Source of the DNA: Jeotgalicoccus sp036782755
GTDB taxonomy: Bacteria; Bacillota; Bacilli; Staphylococcales; Salinicoccaceae
Length of the DNA stretch: 24,893 nt
Direction of reading: 5' to 3'
NCBI GenBank assembly: GCA_036782755.1
Contig: DAIPYL010000021.1
Coordinates: 1-24,893, forward strand
Shown: one piece after another, positions 15,752-23,870 of the stretch
Numbering within the stretch: the first letter of the stretch is position 1
How the letters are laid out: each line of letters opens with the position of its first letter
The notes under the pieces: model-generated
What the model saw: only the letters and a program-made list of their open reading frames with translations
Database searches by the model: none
Told to the model about the DNA's origin: nothing
Program-made: the position numbers and the translations under genes

Positions 15752-15778
15752 GATTTCTATATGAATTAGGTGACTTTC

Positions 15779-16966
15779 TTGAGTAATAATAAATATACAC
15801 GTCAAAATTCGAACTTCTTTGCACGCATCGACTGGATTCTTATTATTTTAATCCTGCTGCTTGCTGCAATCAGTGTAATGTCAATCAGTTCGGCGATGAC
15901 CAGCGGCCAGTACGGCACAGACTTCAGCACCCGGCAGATGGCATTTTACGGTTTGGGTTTCCTGCTTGCGTTCGGCTTAATGATGGTGCCGTTTAAACTG
16001 ATTAAAAGCTATACGTGGGCACTGTACATATTGGGTGTACTGAGTCTTGTTATTTTATATATTGCACCCGTGTCGTCTGTAACCCCGATTATTAACGGTG
16101 CAAAAAGCTGGTACCAATTCGGTTTCTTCAGTATCCAGCCGTCGGAGTTCGTAAAAATCATTTATATTTTAACGATGGCTTACGTTATCAGCCAGCATAA
16201 CAAATATAAATTAACGAACACGTTATCGATGGATTTAAGGCTGCTGCTGAAGCTGATTTTGGTTTCCATTATGCCGATGCTTTTCATATTGCTGCAGAAT
16301 GACCTTGGAACTGTGCTCGTAATGATTGCGATCTTTCTCGGACTTGTCATCGTTTCAGGCATCAGCTGGTGGCTGATTATTCCAACGCTTTCTGTAGCAG
16401 CATCGACCGGTCTTGCATTAATTCTCGGTATTTTATACCGCCCGGATTTACTCGAACGCTATTTAGGTATCCACCCTTACCAGTTCGAACGTATCTATTC
16501 ATGGATAAACCCTGAAGACTTCCAGTCCGACAGCGGATTTCAGCTGACGAACTCGCTGATTGCCATCGGTTCCGGAGGTATTACGGGCAAAGGCTACACC
16601 GAAGGTATTATTTATATTCCAGAAAACCATACCGACTTTATCTTTACGATAATCGGCGAGGAATTCGGTTTTATCGGTTCAACAATTGTTATTATCGTAC
16701 TCTTCATGCTGGTGATGCATTTAATCCGTATGGCCTTTATGGCTACGGACAGCTTTGCTGCTTATTTCATTATCGGCTATCTTGCACTGCTTGTGTTCCA
16801 CATCATCCAGAATATCGGCATGACGATTCAACTGCTGCCGATTACGGGGCTGCCGCTGCCGTTTATAAGTTACGGGGGAAGCGGACTGTGGGCTAACATG
16901 CTTGCCGTCGGCATCATGCTCAGCATGTATTTCTATCACCTCAGTAAAGGTGCCAAAAACATATAA
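15779..16966 (+). CDS. rodA: SEDS-family peptidoglycan polymerase, RodA/FtsW type
   Basis: A polytopic membrane protein of 395 residues with about ten membrane helices. SEDS hallmarks are IQPSEFVKI, LLQNDLGTVLVM, NHTDFIFTIIGEEFGFIGS and the C-terminal GLPLPFISYGGSGLWANML. These proteins polymerise lipid II glycan strands with a partner penicillin-binding protein. Position beside murF matches staphylococcal rodA rather than ftsW. I chose TTG (reading MSNNKYTRQNSNFF) because AGGTG lies 6 bases upstream; an in-frame GTG at 15770 overlaps that site. It is alone in its unit, ended by a strong terminator. Confidence 0.92.
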   Translation: MSNNKYTRQNSNFFARIDWILIILILLLAAISVMSISSAMTSGQYGTDFSTRQMAFYGLGFLLAFGLMMVPFKLIKSYTWALYILGVLSLVILYIAPVSSVTPIINGAKSWYQFGFFSIQPSEFVKIIYILTMAYVISQHNKYKLTNTLSMDLRLLLKLILVSIMPMLFILLQNDLGTVLVMIAIFLGLVIVSGISWWLIIPTLSVAASTGLALILGILYRPDLLERYLGIHPYQFERIYSWINPEDFQSDSGFQLTNSLIAIGSGGITGKGYTEGIIYIPENHTDFIFTIIGEEFGFIGSTIVIIVLFMLVMHLIRMAFMATDSFAAYFIIGYLALLVFHIIQNIGMTIQLLPITGLPLPFISYGGSGLWANMLAVGIMLSMYFYHLSKGAKNI

Positions 16967-17010
16967 AAACTGCTGAAAAGGGATATCCCCTCCTCAGCAG
17001 TTTTTATTTT
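16965..17010. terminator. Bidirectional terminator after rodA
   Basis: A 12-bp stem AAAAACTGCTGA/TCAGCAGTTTTT (16965-16976, 16994-17005) encloses a 17-base loop that itself holds the palindrome GGGATATCCC. T-runs flank it in both directions, so it can end rodA (plus) and the small convergent gene on the minus strand. Confidence 0.9.
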
Positions 17011-17158
17011 AAATATTATTTTCTTTCAGTCTGAGCTGATCTTTATTTGCTATGCGATTCATAATTTCAAACCTTGATTTGGAAACCGTCACTTTAACAC
17101 CGAGTTCATGCAGCATCTGGACGACTTCTTTTACTTTGCTTTTGTCGTTTTTGCGCAT
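17009..17158 (-). CDS. Small basic protein, 49 residues, unknown function
   Basis: The frame reads MRKNDKSKVKEVVQMLHELG, then VKVTVSKSRFEIMNRIANKD, then QLRLKENNI and a TAA stop. GGAG sits 7 bases before the ATG, and the stop runs straight into the shared terminator, so it looks like a real gene despite its size. The protein is highly charged, with predicted helices and no membrane segment or signal. It may bind nucleic acid or a partner protein. I do not recognise the family. It lies between rodA and cls, convergent to rodA and divergent from cls. Confidence 0.75.
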   Translation of the reverse strand: MRKNDKSKVKEVVQMLHELGVKVTVSKSRFEIMNRIANKDQLRLKENNI

Positions 17159-17201
17159 ATTGACACTCCTTTTTTCCAGCTAACTTAATTGTACTTGTTT
17201 A

Positions 17202-17210
17202 TGCTATAAT
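17202..17210 (+). promoter_or_regulatory. Extended -10 promoter for cls
   Basis: TGCTATAAT is a perfect -10 with an extended TGn element. There is no convincing -35. It leaves a leader of about 65 bases before the cls start. Confidence 0.5.
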
Positions 17211-17282
17211 TATCTATACTTTTCAGATATTAATTATTACAGACTGACAAACTTTTTAAAATTTCAAAGAAGGTGGACATCT

Positions 17283-18767
17283 ATGACTATACCGATTTGG
17301 AACATTTACATTACAGATGCCACAGTATTTTCAATCGTTACTGTTGTATTATTTATAGTAAACTTCCTGCTCGCCGCCGGTCTCATATTTCTTGAAAGAC
17401 GCAGCGCTCAGAGCGTTTGGGCATGGGTTTTAGTATTATTTTTTATTCCTATTGGCGGTTTTATACTTTACATGCTCTTCGGCCGCACCATTTACCGGCA
17501 GGAGCTTTTTAAACTGGATGAGGATGATAAAGTCGGACTCGAACATCTCGTCAGCGAACAGCTGGAAGAGATTACACATAACCGGCTGACATTCGCCAAT
17601 CCAATCGCAGAGAAGCATAAAAAACAAATTCATATGCTGCTTTATAATAACCAGTCATTCGTCACCAGCAATAATGACGTGACTACTTTTACAGATATGA
17701 ATAATAAATTTGCACAGATGCTGAAAGATATAGAAGCAGCTGAAGACCATATTCATTTTCAGTACTATATTTTCAAAATGGATAATATCGGCGCCGAGCT
17801 GTACAAGGCGCTCTTAAAGAAACAAAAAGAAGGCGTCTCAGTACGCATTCTGTACGATGACATCGGCTCCCGGTCTTTATCGCTTAGAAACTTCAGCGAT
17901 ATCAGGAATGCCGGCGGGCTCGTTGAGGCATTTTTCCCGAGTAAACTCCCGTTAATCAACCCTCGTATTAATAACCGCAACCACCGTAAAATTGTCGTTA
18001 TCGACGGTAAAATCGGATATATCGGCGGTGCCAACGTCGGCGATGAGTATCTCGGACGCGATCCGAAAATGGGTGACTGGCGCGACACTCACCTCCGCAT
18101 TGCGGGTAATGCTGTAAAATCACTCCAGCTCCGCTTTATGCTGGACTGGAACTCGCACGATACACGCAACAATATGAAGCATGAAGATCATTATTTTCCT
18201 GAAATTTTGTCAGTCGGCCAGACAACGATGCAGATTGCGTCGAGCGGTCCGGACGAAGATTATCAACAGATAAAATACGGATATCTGAAAATGATTTACA
18301 AAGCGAAGAACACCATTCACATTCAGTCGCCCTATTTCATTCCAGATCAGTCAATGATGGAAGCAATACGTATTGCGATACTGTCTGGAGTCAGAGTTAA
18401 AATTATGATCCCAAGTTTTCCGGATCATCCGTTCGTTTACTGGGCTACATATTCAAATGTCGGCTCCCTGATGAGAATGGGCGCGGAAATTTACATGTAC
18501 CAGCCGGGCTTCCTGCATCAGAAAGTATTTATTATAGATGATGAAGTCGTATCGGTCGGAACGACTAACGTCGATAACCGCAGCTTCGTTTTAAACTTTG
18601 AAGTGAATGCATTTATGTACGATGAAACAGAAGCGACTAAACACCGCAAAATATTTGAATCAGATATTAAAAATTGTGAAATACTCACAGAAGAAAAATA
18701 CGAAAGCCGCGGTCTGTGGATTAAGATGAAAGAAGGCCTCGCTAATTTAATATCGCCGATATTGTAA
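17283..18767 (+). CDS. cls: Cardiolipin synthase (phospholipase D family)
   Basis: A 494-residue membrane enzyme that joins two phosphatidylglycerol molecules into cardiolipin. Two N-terminal membrane helices (about 14-36 and 46-67) are followed by two phospholipase D domains with HKD motifs: His234, Lys236, Asp241 in NHRKIVVIDGKIGYIGGAN, and His412, Lys414, Asp419 in FLHQKVFIIDDEVVSVGTTN. AAGGTGG lies 6 bases before the ATG. It is monocistronic, with its own promoter and terminator. Staphylococci carry two cls genes; which one this is cannot be told from the window. Confidence 0.95.
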   Translation: MTIPIWNIYITDATVFSIVTVVLFIVNFLLAAGLIFLERRSAQSVWAWVLVLFFIPIGGFILYMLFGRTIYRQELFKLDEDDKVGLEHLVSEQLEEITHNRLTFANPIAEKHKKQIHMLLYNNQSFVTSNNDVTTFTDMNNKFAQMLKDIEAAEDHIHFQYYIFKMDNIGAELYKALLKKQKEGVSVRILYDDIGSRSLSLRNFSDIRNAGGLVEAFFPSKLPLINPRINNRNHRKIVVIDGKIGYIGGANVGDEYLGRDPKMGDWRDTHLRIAGNAVKSLQLRFMLDWNSHDTRNNMKHEDHYFPEILSVGQTTMQIASSGPDEDYQQIKYGYLKMIYKAKNTIHIQSPYFIPDQSMMEAIRIAILSGVRVKIMIPSFPDHPFVYWATYSNVGSLMRMGAEIYMYQPGFLHQKVFIIDDEVVSVGTTNVDNRSFVLNFEVNAFMYDETEATKHRKIFESDIKNCEILTEEKYESRGLWIKMKEGLANLISPIL

Positions 18768-18786
18768 TATTGTAATATCGGATACG

Positions 18787-18822
18787 TCCCCTGCAGCTTA
18801 TATAAGCTGCGGGGGATTTTTT
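18787..18822 (+). terminator. Intrinsic terminator after cls
   Basis: A near-perfect 14-bp stem (18787-18800 with 18803-18816, one G-T pair, tight loop) is followed by six T. Confidence 0.9.
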
Positions 18823-18899
18823 ATTGATGTTGAATGGTGTGGAGTACGACACCGTCTCACCGTCATACTTTAACCGTCGCAATCGATATTCATCGAAAG

Positions 18900-18931
18900 C
18901 AAAAAAGCAGAATCCTCATTAGGATCCTGCT
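18900..18931 (-). terminator. Intrinsic terminator after yidC
   Basis: On the minus strand AGCAGGATCCT-AATG-AGGATTCTGCT is an 11-bp stem with one wobble pair, followed by a run of T. It lies 20 bases downstream of the yidC stop. Confidence 0.88.
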
Positions 18932-18951
18932 CTTAAAAATTCACTGCTGCT

Positions 18952-19815
18952 TTATTTTTTACGTTTTTTCTTAGGTTTAACTTTAGCGTTTTTAACGCGC
19001 GCTTCTTTTTCAGCCTGTTCGCGTTCGTGCGCTGCAATAATCGGTGCCATTTCTTCATTAACTTTCTTGCGGTAGAATGTGTTACCTGCCCAAGTTTGGA
19101 AAATCAGGAAGATACCGCCGACTGCCCAGTATAATGGGAGTGCTGATGGTGAAATCGCTGAAATCCAAATAATCATTATTGGAGAAATGTACATGAATAA
19201 CTGCATTTGCTTACGCTGTTCTTCAGCTACATATCTAGTCGATACCCATGCCTGAATTGCGTATACAATACCTGCAATTGCAACCATGAAGTAGTCTGTT
19301 TGTGTTAAGTCCATCCATAAGAAATCAGGATGAGCTGTTATTCCGCCATCGGAAGGGAATCGTAATGCAAAGTATAATGCCATAACAACCGGCATCTGAA
19401 TAAGAATAGGTAAACAACCCATGTTAAGCGGGTTAATATCGTGTTTCTTATAAAGACCCATCATTTCCTGCTGGGCTGCCATTTTTTCTTCCTGCGTTGT
19501 TGCAACTTTAACGCGCTGCTGGATTGCTTCCATTTCTGGTTTGACAATCTTCATTTTTTCTCTCATCATCATCTGATTTTTGTATGTACGCATCATGAAT
19601 GGGAAAATTGCCAGTCTCACAATCAGCGTGATGACGATAATAGCCAGACCGTAGTTGTTGTCCAGATTATCTCCAAGCCAGTGCAATAATGTATCCATTG
19701 GCTGGACGAGAGTGTTATAGAAGAAGCCGTCTCTATTCTCAGGCTGTGAATAGTCACACCCCGCCAAGAATAGTACCAGTACCATAGACGCTGGTAATAG
19801 CCACTTTTTAATCAT
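18952..19815 (-). CDS. yidC: Membrane protein insertase YidC/OxaA, lipoprotein type
   Basis: 287 residues. A lipoprotein signal peptide (MIKKWLLPASMVLVLFLAGC, lipobox LAGC, lipidated Cys20) is followed by the five-helix YidC/Oxa1 core. The conserved intramembrane arginine is Arg67 in VITLIVRLAIFP. The cytoplasmic hairpin contains EKMKIVKPEMEAIQQRVK and the motif NPLNMGCLPILIQMPVVMAL. It inserts membrane proteins with or without SecYEG. The tail is strongly basic (KVKPKKKRKK). I start at the ATG with AGGTGA 4 bases upstream; a longer frame to 19860 adds residues before the signal peptide and has no support. In staphylococci yidC also sits next to thiE. Confidence 0.95.
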   Translation of the reverse strand: MIKKWLLPASMVLVLFLAGCDYSQPENRDGFFYNTLVQPMDTLLHWLGDNLDNNYGLAIIVITLIVRLAIFPFMMRTYKNQMMMREKMKIVKPEMEAIQQRVKVATTQEEKMAAQQEMMGLYKKHDINPLNMGCLPILIQMPVVMALYFALRFPSDGGITAHPDFLWMDLTQTDYFMVAIAGIVYAIQAWVSTRYVAEEQRKQMQLFMYISPIMIIWISAISPSALPLYWAVGGIFLIFQTWAGNTFYRKKVNEEMAPIIAAHEREQAEKEARVKNAKVKPKKKRKK

Positions 19816-19850
19816 TTCTTCACCTCTAAGTAATATCTCACATAAAAAAG

Positions 19851-19859
19851 ATTGTACCA
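19851..19859 (-). promoter_or_regulatory. Extended -10 promoter for yidC
   Basis: The minus strand has TGGTACAAT, a TGn-extended -10 (5 of 6) with a weak T-rich -35 region. It lies in the 99-base gap between thiE and yidC and would free yidC from thiamine control. Confidence 0.45.
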
Positions 19860-19914
19860 TAAATAGAAGTGTATAAAAACCAATTTCATAGCATATGGTT
19901 AATATTTCACAAAG

Positions 19915-20529
19915 TTACTGCAACAAAGCTGTCACGGTTTGTTCAATATTGTCGGAACCGGTAATTGCCGAAATAACACAAATCCCGTCTGCTCCGCTGT
20001 CGAGACACAAATTGCAGTTTTTTTCTGTAATTCCGCCGATTGCAGCGGCTGGCAGCTCAGTATGCTTGATTATTTCCCGCAACCCTTCAGTACCGATTGC
20101 CTCACCTGCATCTGATTTCGATAAAGTACTGAACACCGGACCGATACCAAGATACGATACCCGGTCCAGCCTGCTTGATTTAAGTTCTGTTAAATTACCG
20201 ACAGACAGACCGATAATTTTATCGTTAAAGTATTCCGGCAGCATATCCGGATTTATGTCGTCCTGTCCGATATGAATGCCGTCCGCTTCAACTTCTTCTG
20301 CCAGTTTCACATCATCGTTAATAATGAACGTTACATTATACTGGTTGCACAGTGCTTTTATTTCCAGTGCAAAGTCCGTCAGTGCCTGCCCCCTTTTAAT
20401 ATCAGCACCCTTTTCACGGAGCTGAAAACAAGTTACACCCGCTTTAAATGCCATCTCCAAATCCTGCAGCGGATTTTTAAAACTGCTTGAACCCGCAATC
20501 AGATAAAGTCTTAATATATCTTTATTCAT
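19915..20529 (-). CDS. thiE: Thiamine-phosphate synthase
   Basis: A 204-residue TIM-barrel enzyme that couples HMP-pyrophosphate with thiazole phosphate to make thiamine monophosphate. Conserved segments are TCFQLREKGAD, FIINDDVKLAEEVEADGIHI, GQDD, GIGPVFSTLSKSDAG and AAIGGITEKN. I start at MNKDILRLYLIAG: the ATG overlaps the thiM stop by 8 bases and has GAGTGG upstream, while the longer frame to 20583 only covers thiM codons. Third gene of the thiDME salvage operon. Confidence 0.95.
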   Translation of the reverse strand: MNKDILRLYLIAGSSSFKNPLQDLEMAFKAGVTCFQLREKGADIKRGQALTDFALEIKALCNQYNVTFIINDDVKLAEEVEADGIHIGQDDINPDMLPEYFNDKIIGLSVGNLTELKSSRLDRVSYLGIGPVFSTLSKSDAGEAIGTEGLREIIKHTELPAAAIGGITEKNCNLCLDSGADGICVISAITGSDNIEQTVTALLQ

Positions 20530-21292
20530 GAACATCCACTCTCTTGGTTTTATAGTCATCTGTTTTAAAGTTATAAATTTCATCGATGAGTTTTACAGCA
20601 AATGTTCCCGGTCCTTCAGCAGTACGCGCTGCTTTTTCAGCTGCAATATTATAGAGACTTACGGCATCAGCAATACTGTCCGCATTATTTTTCATTGCTA
20701 AAAATGCAGCAGATATTGCACCGAGCACGCAGCCGGAACCTGTAATATCCTCCAGATACTCATGACCGTTATGCAGCGTAATTTTCTGTGTACCGTCAGC
20801 ATATGCATCTGTTTCACCGGTCGCCAGTACAGGCACGTTTAACACGCCGTGTGCGGCTTTTGCAATATCAAGTGTATTTCCTTCTACGATGGAGTCAACG
20901 CCTTTAGAAGCTGCTTCCCGGCCGCTTAAAGCATGTATTTCCCCTGCGTTGCCTTTAACCAGTGCAATATCGTATTTACGGAGCAGTTTATCTGTTAAAT
21001 TTTTACGAAACAGGGACGCCCCGCAGCCCACAGGATCCAGCACAACTGGAATATTGTACTCATTGGCACAACGTGCCATTTCTTCATACAGCGGAATCTT
21101 CTCCTCAGTACAAGTTCCGATATTTAACAGCAGTGCGCCTGCATGTTTTAAAATATCAGCCGCTTCATTTTTCTCCCCGCTCATAATCGGCGATGCTCCA
21201 AGTGCCAGCAGGCTGTTTGCAGTAAACGGCTTAACAACGTCATTCGTAATGCACACGACAAGCGGACGTTCTTTTCTTAACTGTTCGATCAT
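20522..21292 (-). CDS. thiM: Hydroxyethylthiazole kinase
   Basis: A 256-residue ribokinase-like enzyme that phosphorylates salvaged hydroxyethylthiazole. Typical segments are CITNDVVKPFTANSLLALGA, SPIMSGEKNEAADI, IPVVLDPVGCGAS, LVKGNAGEIHAL and the catalytic DITGSGCVLGAISA. I start at MIEQLRKERP because GGAG is 10 bases upstream; a TTG three codons earlier touches the ribosome binding site. The start is 5 bases after the thiD stop, and the GGAG lies in the last codons of thiD. Confidence 0.95.
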   Translation of the reverse strand: MIEQLRKERPLVVCITNDVVKPFTANSLLALGASPIMSGEKNEAADILKHAGALLLNIGTCTEEKIPLYEEMARCANEYNIPVVLDPVGCGASLFRKNLTDKLLRKYDIALVKGNAGEIHALSGREAASKGVDSIVEGNTLDIAKAAHGVLNVPVLATGETDAYADGTQKITLHNGHEYLEDITGSGCVLGAISAAFLAMKNNADSIADAVSLYNIAAEKAARTAEGPGTFAVKLIDEIYNFKTDDYKTKRVDVHE

Positions 21293-21297
21293 CTGAA

Positions 21298-22092
21298 TCA
21301 ATCTCCTTTATAACTGAAATGGTTTACCGGACCGCTGCCCCTGCCGATACCGGGAGAGTTCTGAATCGCATTCGTAATATATGCCTTGCCTGTTTTGAAC
21401 GCTTCTTCTATCGTGCACCCTTTTGCCAGTTCCGCAGTCAGTACTGCTGAGAATGTACAGCCTGTGCCGTGCGTCTGGTCCGTCTCAATGCGCTTTGCCG
21501 TCAGCGTTGAAATATTGCTGCCGTCATATAAATAATCCGTTGCATCGCCTTCCAGATGTCCGCCTTTTATAATCACACTGTTTGCGCCCATATCATCAAC
21601 AAATATTCTCAGCGCTTTATGAATGTCCTCTTCTGTCCGGATAGTCATGTTTGTAATATCTTCCGCTTCATGCAGATTCGGCGTGACAATCTGCGCCAGC
21701 GGAATCAGCGTTTCAATCAGCGTCGACATCGAATTATCCGTCATCAGACGGTCTCCGCTCGTGGCAATCATTACCGGATCCATCACGTACGGAATATTGT
21801 ACTTTCGGACGTATTCAGCAATCACCGTCATCATATCCGCTTCAGCAATCATGCCCGTCTTCATCGCATGCGGGACTTCATCTGAAAAAATACTGTTCAG
21901 TTCTTTATCGATAAAATCCGCCGGCACATTGTAAACATCCTGAACTCCTAAAGTGTTCTGCGCCGTCAGTGAAGTAACCGCAGCCATACCGTAAACGCCG
22001 CGTGATTGCATCGTTTTCAAATCCGCAAATACACCCGCACCTCCTGTCGGGTCAGTTCCCGCAACAGTTAAACCAATTGGTAATCCAGCCAT
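21298..22092 (-). CDS. thiD: Hydroxymethylpyrimidine / phosphomethylpyrimidine kinase
   Basis: A 264-residue ribokinase-family enzyme that phosphorylates HMP twice, to the pyrophosphate. Visible segments are LTVAGTDPTGGAGVFADLKT, MKTGMIAEADM, YVMDPVMIATSGDRLM, VTPNLHEAEDI, VIIKGGH and the anion-hole motif HGTGCTFSAVLTAELAKG. AGGGGGA lies 7 bases before the ATG. It is the first gene after the TPP riboswitch; staphylococci usually have tenA in this place. Confidence 0.95.
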   Translation of the reverse strand: MAGLPIGLTVAGTDPTGGAGVFADLKTMQSRGVYGMAAVTSLTAQNTLGVQDVYNVPADFIDKELNSIFSDEVPHAMKTGMIAEADMMTVIAEYVRKYNIPYVMDPVMIATSGDRLMTDNSMSTLIETLIPLAQIVTPNLHEAEDITNMTIRTEEDIHKALRIFVDDMGANSVIIKGGHLEGDATDYLYDGSNISTLTAKRIETDQTHGTGCTFSAVLTAELAKGCTIEEAFKTGKAYITNAIQNSPGIGRGSGPVNHFSYKGD

Positions 22093-22110
22093 TAATATGT
22101 CCCCCTGTAA

Positions 22111-22138
22111 TTAAAAAACCCACTTCCGGCGAAGTGGG
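22111..22138 (-). terminator. TPP-riboswitch terminator upstream of thiD
   Basis: On the minus strand CCCACTTC-GCCG-GAAGTGGG (8-bp perfect stem, tetraloop) is followed by six T. It lies between the aptamer and the thiD ribosome binding site, so premature termination is the likely control mechanism. Confidence 0.9.
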
Positions 22139-22171
22139 CAGAATGGTTTCAGAAAAATACCTGTCATCATC

Positions 22172-22256
22172 TTCACTTCCCTACGCCAGCATAACCTGGA
22201 TCAGGTGAAAAGGGACAAGCATGCGCTATCTCAGCCTTATCGGCGCCCCCAGTGGA
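22172..22256 (-). promoter_or_regulatory. TPP riboswitch (THI element) controlling thiDME
   Basis: The minus strand carries the conserved THI-box blocks in order: CACTGGGGGCGCC, AAGGCTGAGATAG, CACCTGATCCAGGTTATGC, then TGGCGTAGGGAAGTG. The P1 stem forms between CACT (22251-22254) and AGTG (22174-22177). TPP binding should stabilise P1 and let the downstream terminator form, reducing thiDME expression when thiamine is plentiful. The class is established knowledge; the sequence match is direct. Confidence 0.96.
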
Positions 22257-22304
22257 TTTCTTATTCTTTTTAATAACATAAGCCTATCACATTTCATTCT
22301 GCTG

Positions 22305-23870
22305 TCAAAGCAGATTGCGGCGCTTAAATACTGCTGCACCAATTATTGCCATAACAAAGCCGAGTACCGTAATAATAAGCACTGCCGGAATGTCCATACT
22401 TTCATGCGGCATCTCGCTTAAATAATGAAACGGACTGAGCATTAAATAAATATCATCGATATTTAATAGCACACCGAAGTAGTTCGCAAAAAACACATAG
22501 GTAACATACAGCCATGCAGTAATATGAAGTTTCTTCGAAATACCTGCAAACAGCGCCGATACTCCAACCGTAAAGACAATACCCGCACTGTAATTTACAG
22601 CCGACAGCAGGTAGTCGTTAACAGTAATACTCAAATCATCGACATTCATACTTGCCAGATACATGCCGAGTACTGTCAGCACAAATGCGGATACCGCTGC
22701 TGCAAGCCCGTACATATAATGAGTCGCAAACACTGTTCCGCGAGACAGTTTCCTGTTAAGTGTTCCTGAATTCATTACTTCCAGCCGTCCCGTTTTTTCT
22801 TCAGCAAGCATACGTCCGTTAATCATCAGAGCAGGCGCTGCAGATATCAATGCCGAAATAACAAACAGCATGCTGATAAAGAACTCAGCTGCGTTATTGC
22901 TGCCGAGCGCTTCACGGAGCATATCATTTTCCCCAATCAGACTCTCAAGGTCGCCGAATACGGATCCGTAAGACAAGCCGGCAATAAACAAACCAATCAG
23001 CCAGCTGATTATCAGCACTCTCATATTAATGAATGCGAGCTTAGGATAGCTGTTAATATTTCTCAAACGTTTTTCTTTACCTGTTTTTATATAACTGTCT
23101 CCAAGATCACGTTTGATAAACAGCATATAGCTGAGTACGGCAAGCAGTAAAATAACTATGAACGGCAGCAGCCATAATCCGTTATTCGCTCCGTACACTT
23201 CAATCCGCGACAGCCAGTGATACGGTGATGCTGCAGAATAAGCTGTATCTGCAACGTCAGTCACTGCACGGTATAAATAAAATACGAGCAGCAGCGAAAG
23301 CGAAACACCGAATGTCATATCTCCGCTGTCGAATAAATTACCGAGAACCATTGTCATAACGAAAAACAGAAGTCCGAACATCGCAAGTCCAAGCGCATAG
23401 TATAAGTTGCCAATCAGCGACAGCCCGTCGATATTATATAAACTTAAACCGCCGAATAATATAATAAAGACCAGCAGATTAATCACTGCACCGATCATCA
23501 GCTGAGAGGACACAATCGTCTTTTTGCCGATGCCTGCGCTGAGTACATATTCAGTGAGTCCCGTATCTTCAGCTTTCCGGGCGATGCCGTTAGCGATTAA
23601 AATACTAAAGAGACCGTGAAACAGCGCCATAAACATCAGCATCTGATGACCGAACATAACAGCAGTTGTATAATCTCCGCCCGGTACAGGACCAATCATT
23701 GCAGTCATTGCAGCATTATCGACTGTCATTTTCATGCCTTCCCGCTCTGCGGCCGTACTGTAGAGTCCGTCAAACACCGCCGGCACAGCCAGTGACAGAC
23801 CGCACAGTCCAATTATCCAAAGCGCTGATTTCAGCCTCAGATTTTTCATCAGCATTTTAAAATACATCAT
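22305..23870 (-). CDS. ABC exporter permease (12-helix, antibiotic-exporter type)
   Basis: A 521-residue integral membrane protein with about twelve hydrophobic helices in two similar halves, like the single-chain permeases of putative polyketide-antibiotic exporters (TnrB-like). Start ATG with AGGA 6 bases upstream, overlapping the ATPase gene stop as ATGA, so the two are translationally coupled. NGIARKAEDTGLTEYVLSAGIGKKTIVSSQ in the first half and LAEEKTGRLEVMNSGTLNRK in the second are the cytoplasmic coupling segments of each half (an EDTG/EKTG-type motif). The substrate is unknown. A -35-like TTGACA overlaps its stop codon and may serve the thi leader. Confidence 0.85.
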   Translation of the reverse strand: MMYFKMLMKNLRLKSALWIIGLCGLSLAVPAVFDGLYSTAAEREGMKMTVDNAAMTAMIGPVPGGDYTTAVMFGHQMLMFMALFHGLFSILIANGIARKAEDTGLTEYVLSAGIGKKTIVSSQLMIGAVINLLVFIILFGGLSLYNIDGLSLIGNLYYALGLAMFGLLFFVMTMVLGNLFDSGDMTFGVSLSLLLVFYLYRAVTDVADTAYSAASPYHWLSRIEVYGANNGLWLLPFIVILLLAVLSYMLFIKRDLGDSYIKTGKEKRLRNINSYPKLAFINMRVLIISWLIGLFIAGLSYGSVFGDLESLIGENDMLREALGSNNAAEFFISMLFVISALISAAPALMINGRMLAEEKTGRLEVMNSGTLNRKLSRGTVFATHYMYGLAAAVSAFVLTVLGMYLASMNVDDLSITVNDYLLSAVNYSAGIVFTVGVSALFAGISKKLHITAWLYVTYVFFANYFGVLLNIDDIYLMLSPFHYLSEMPHESMDIPAVLIITVLGFVMAIIGAAVFKRRNLL

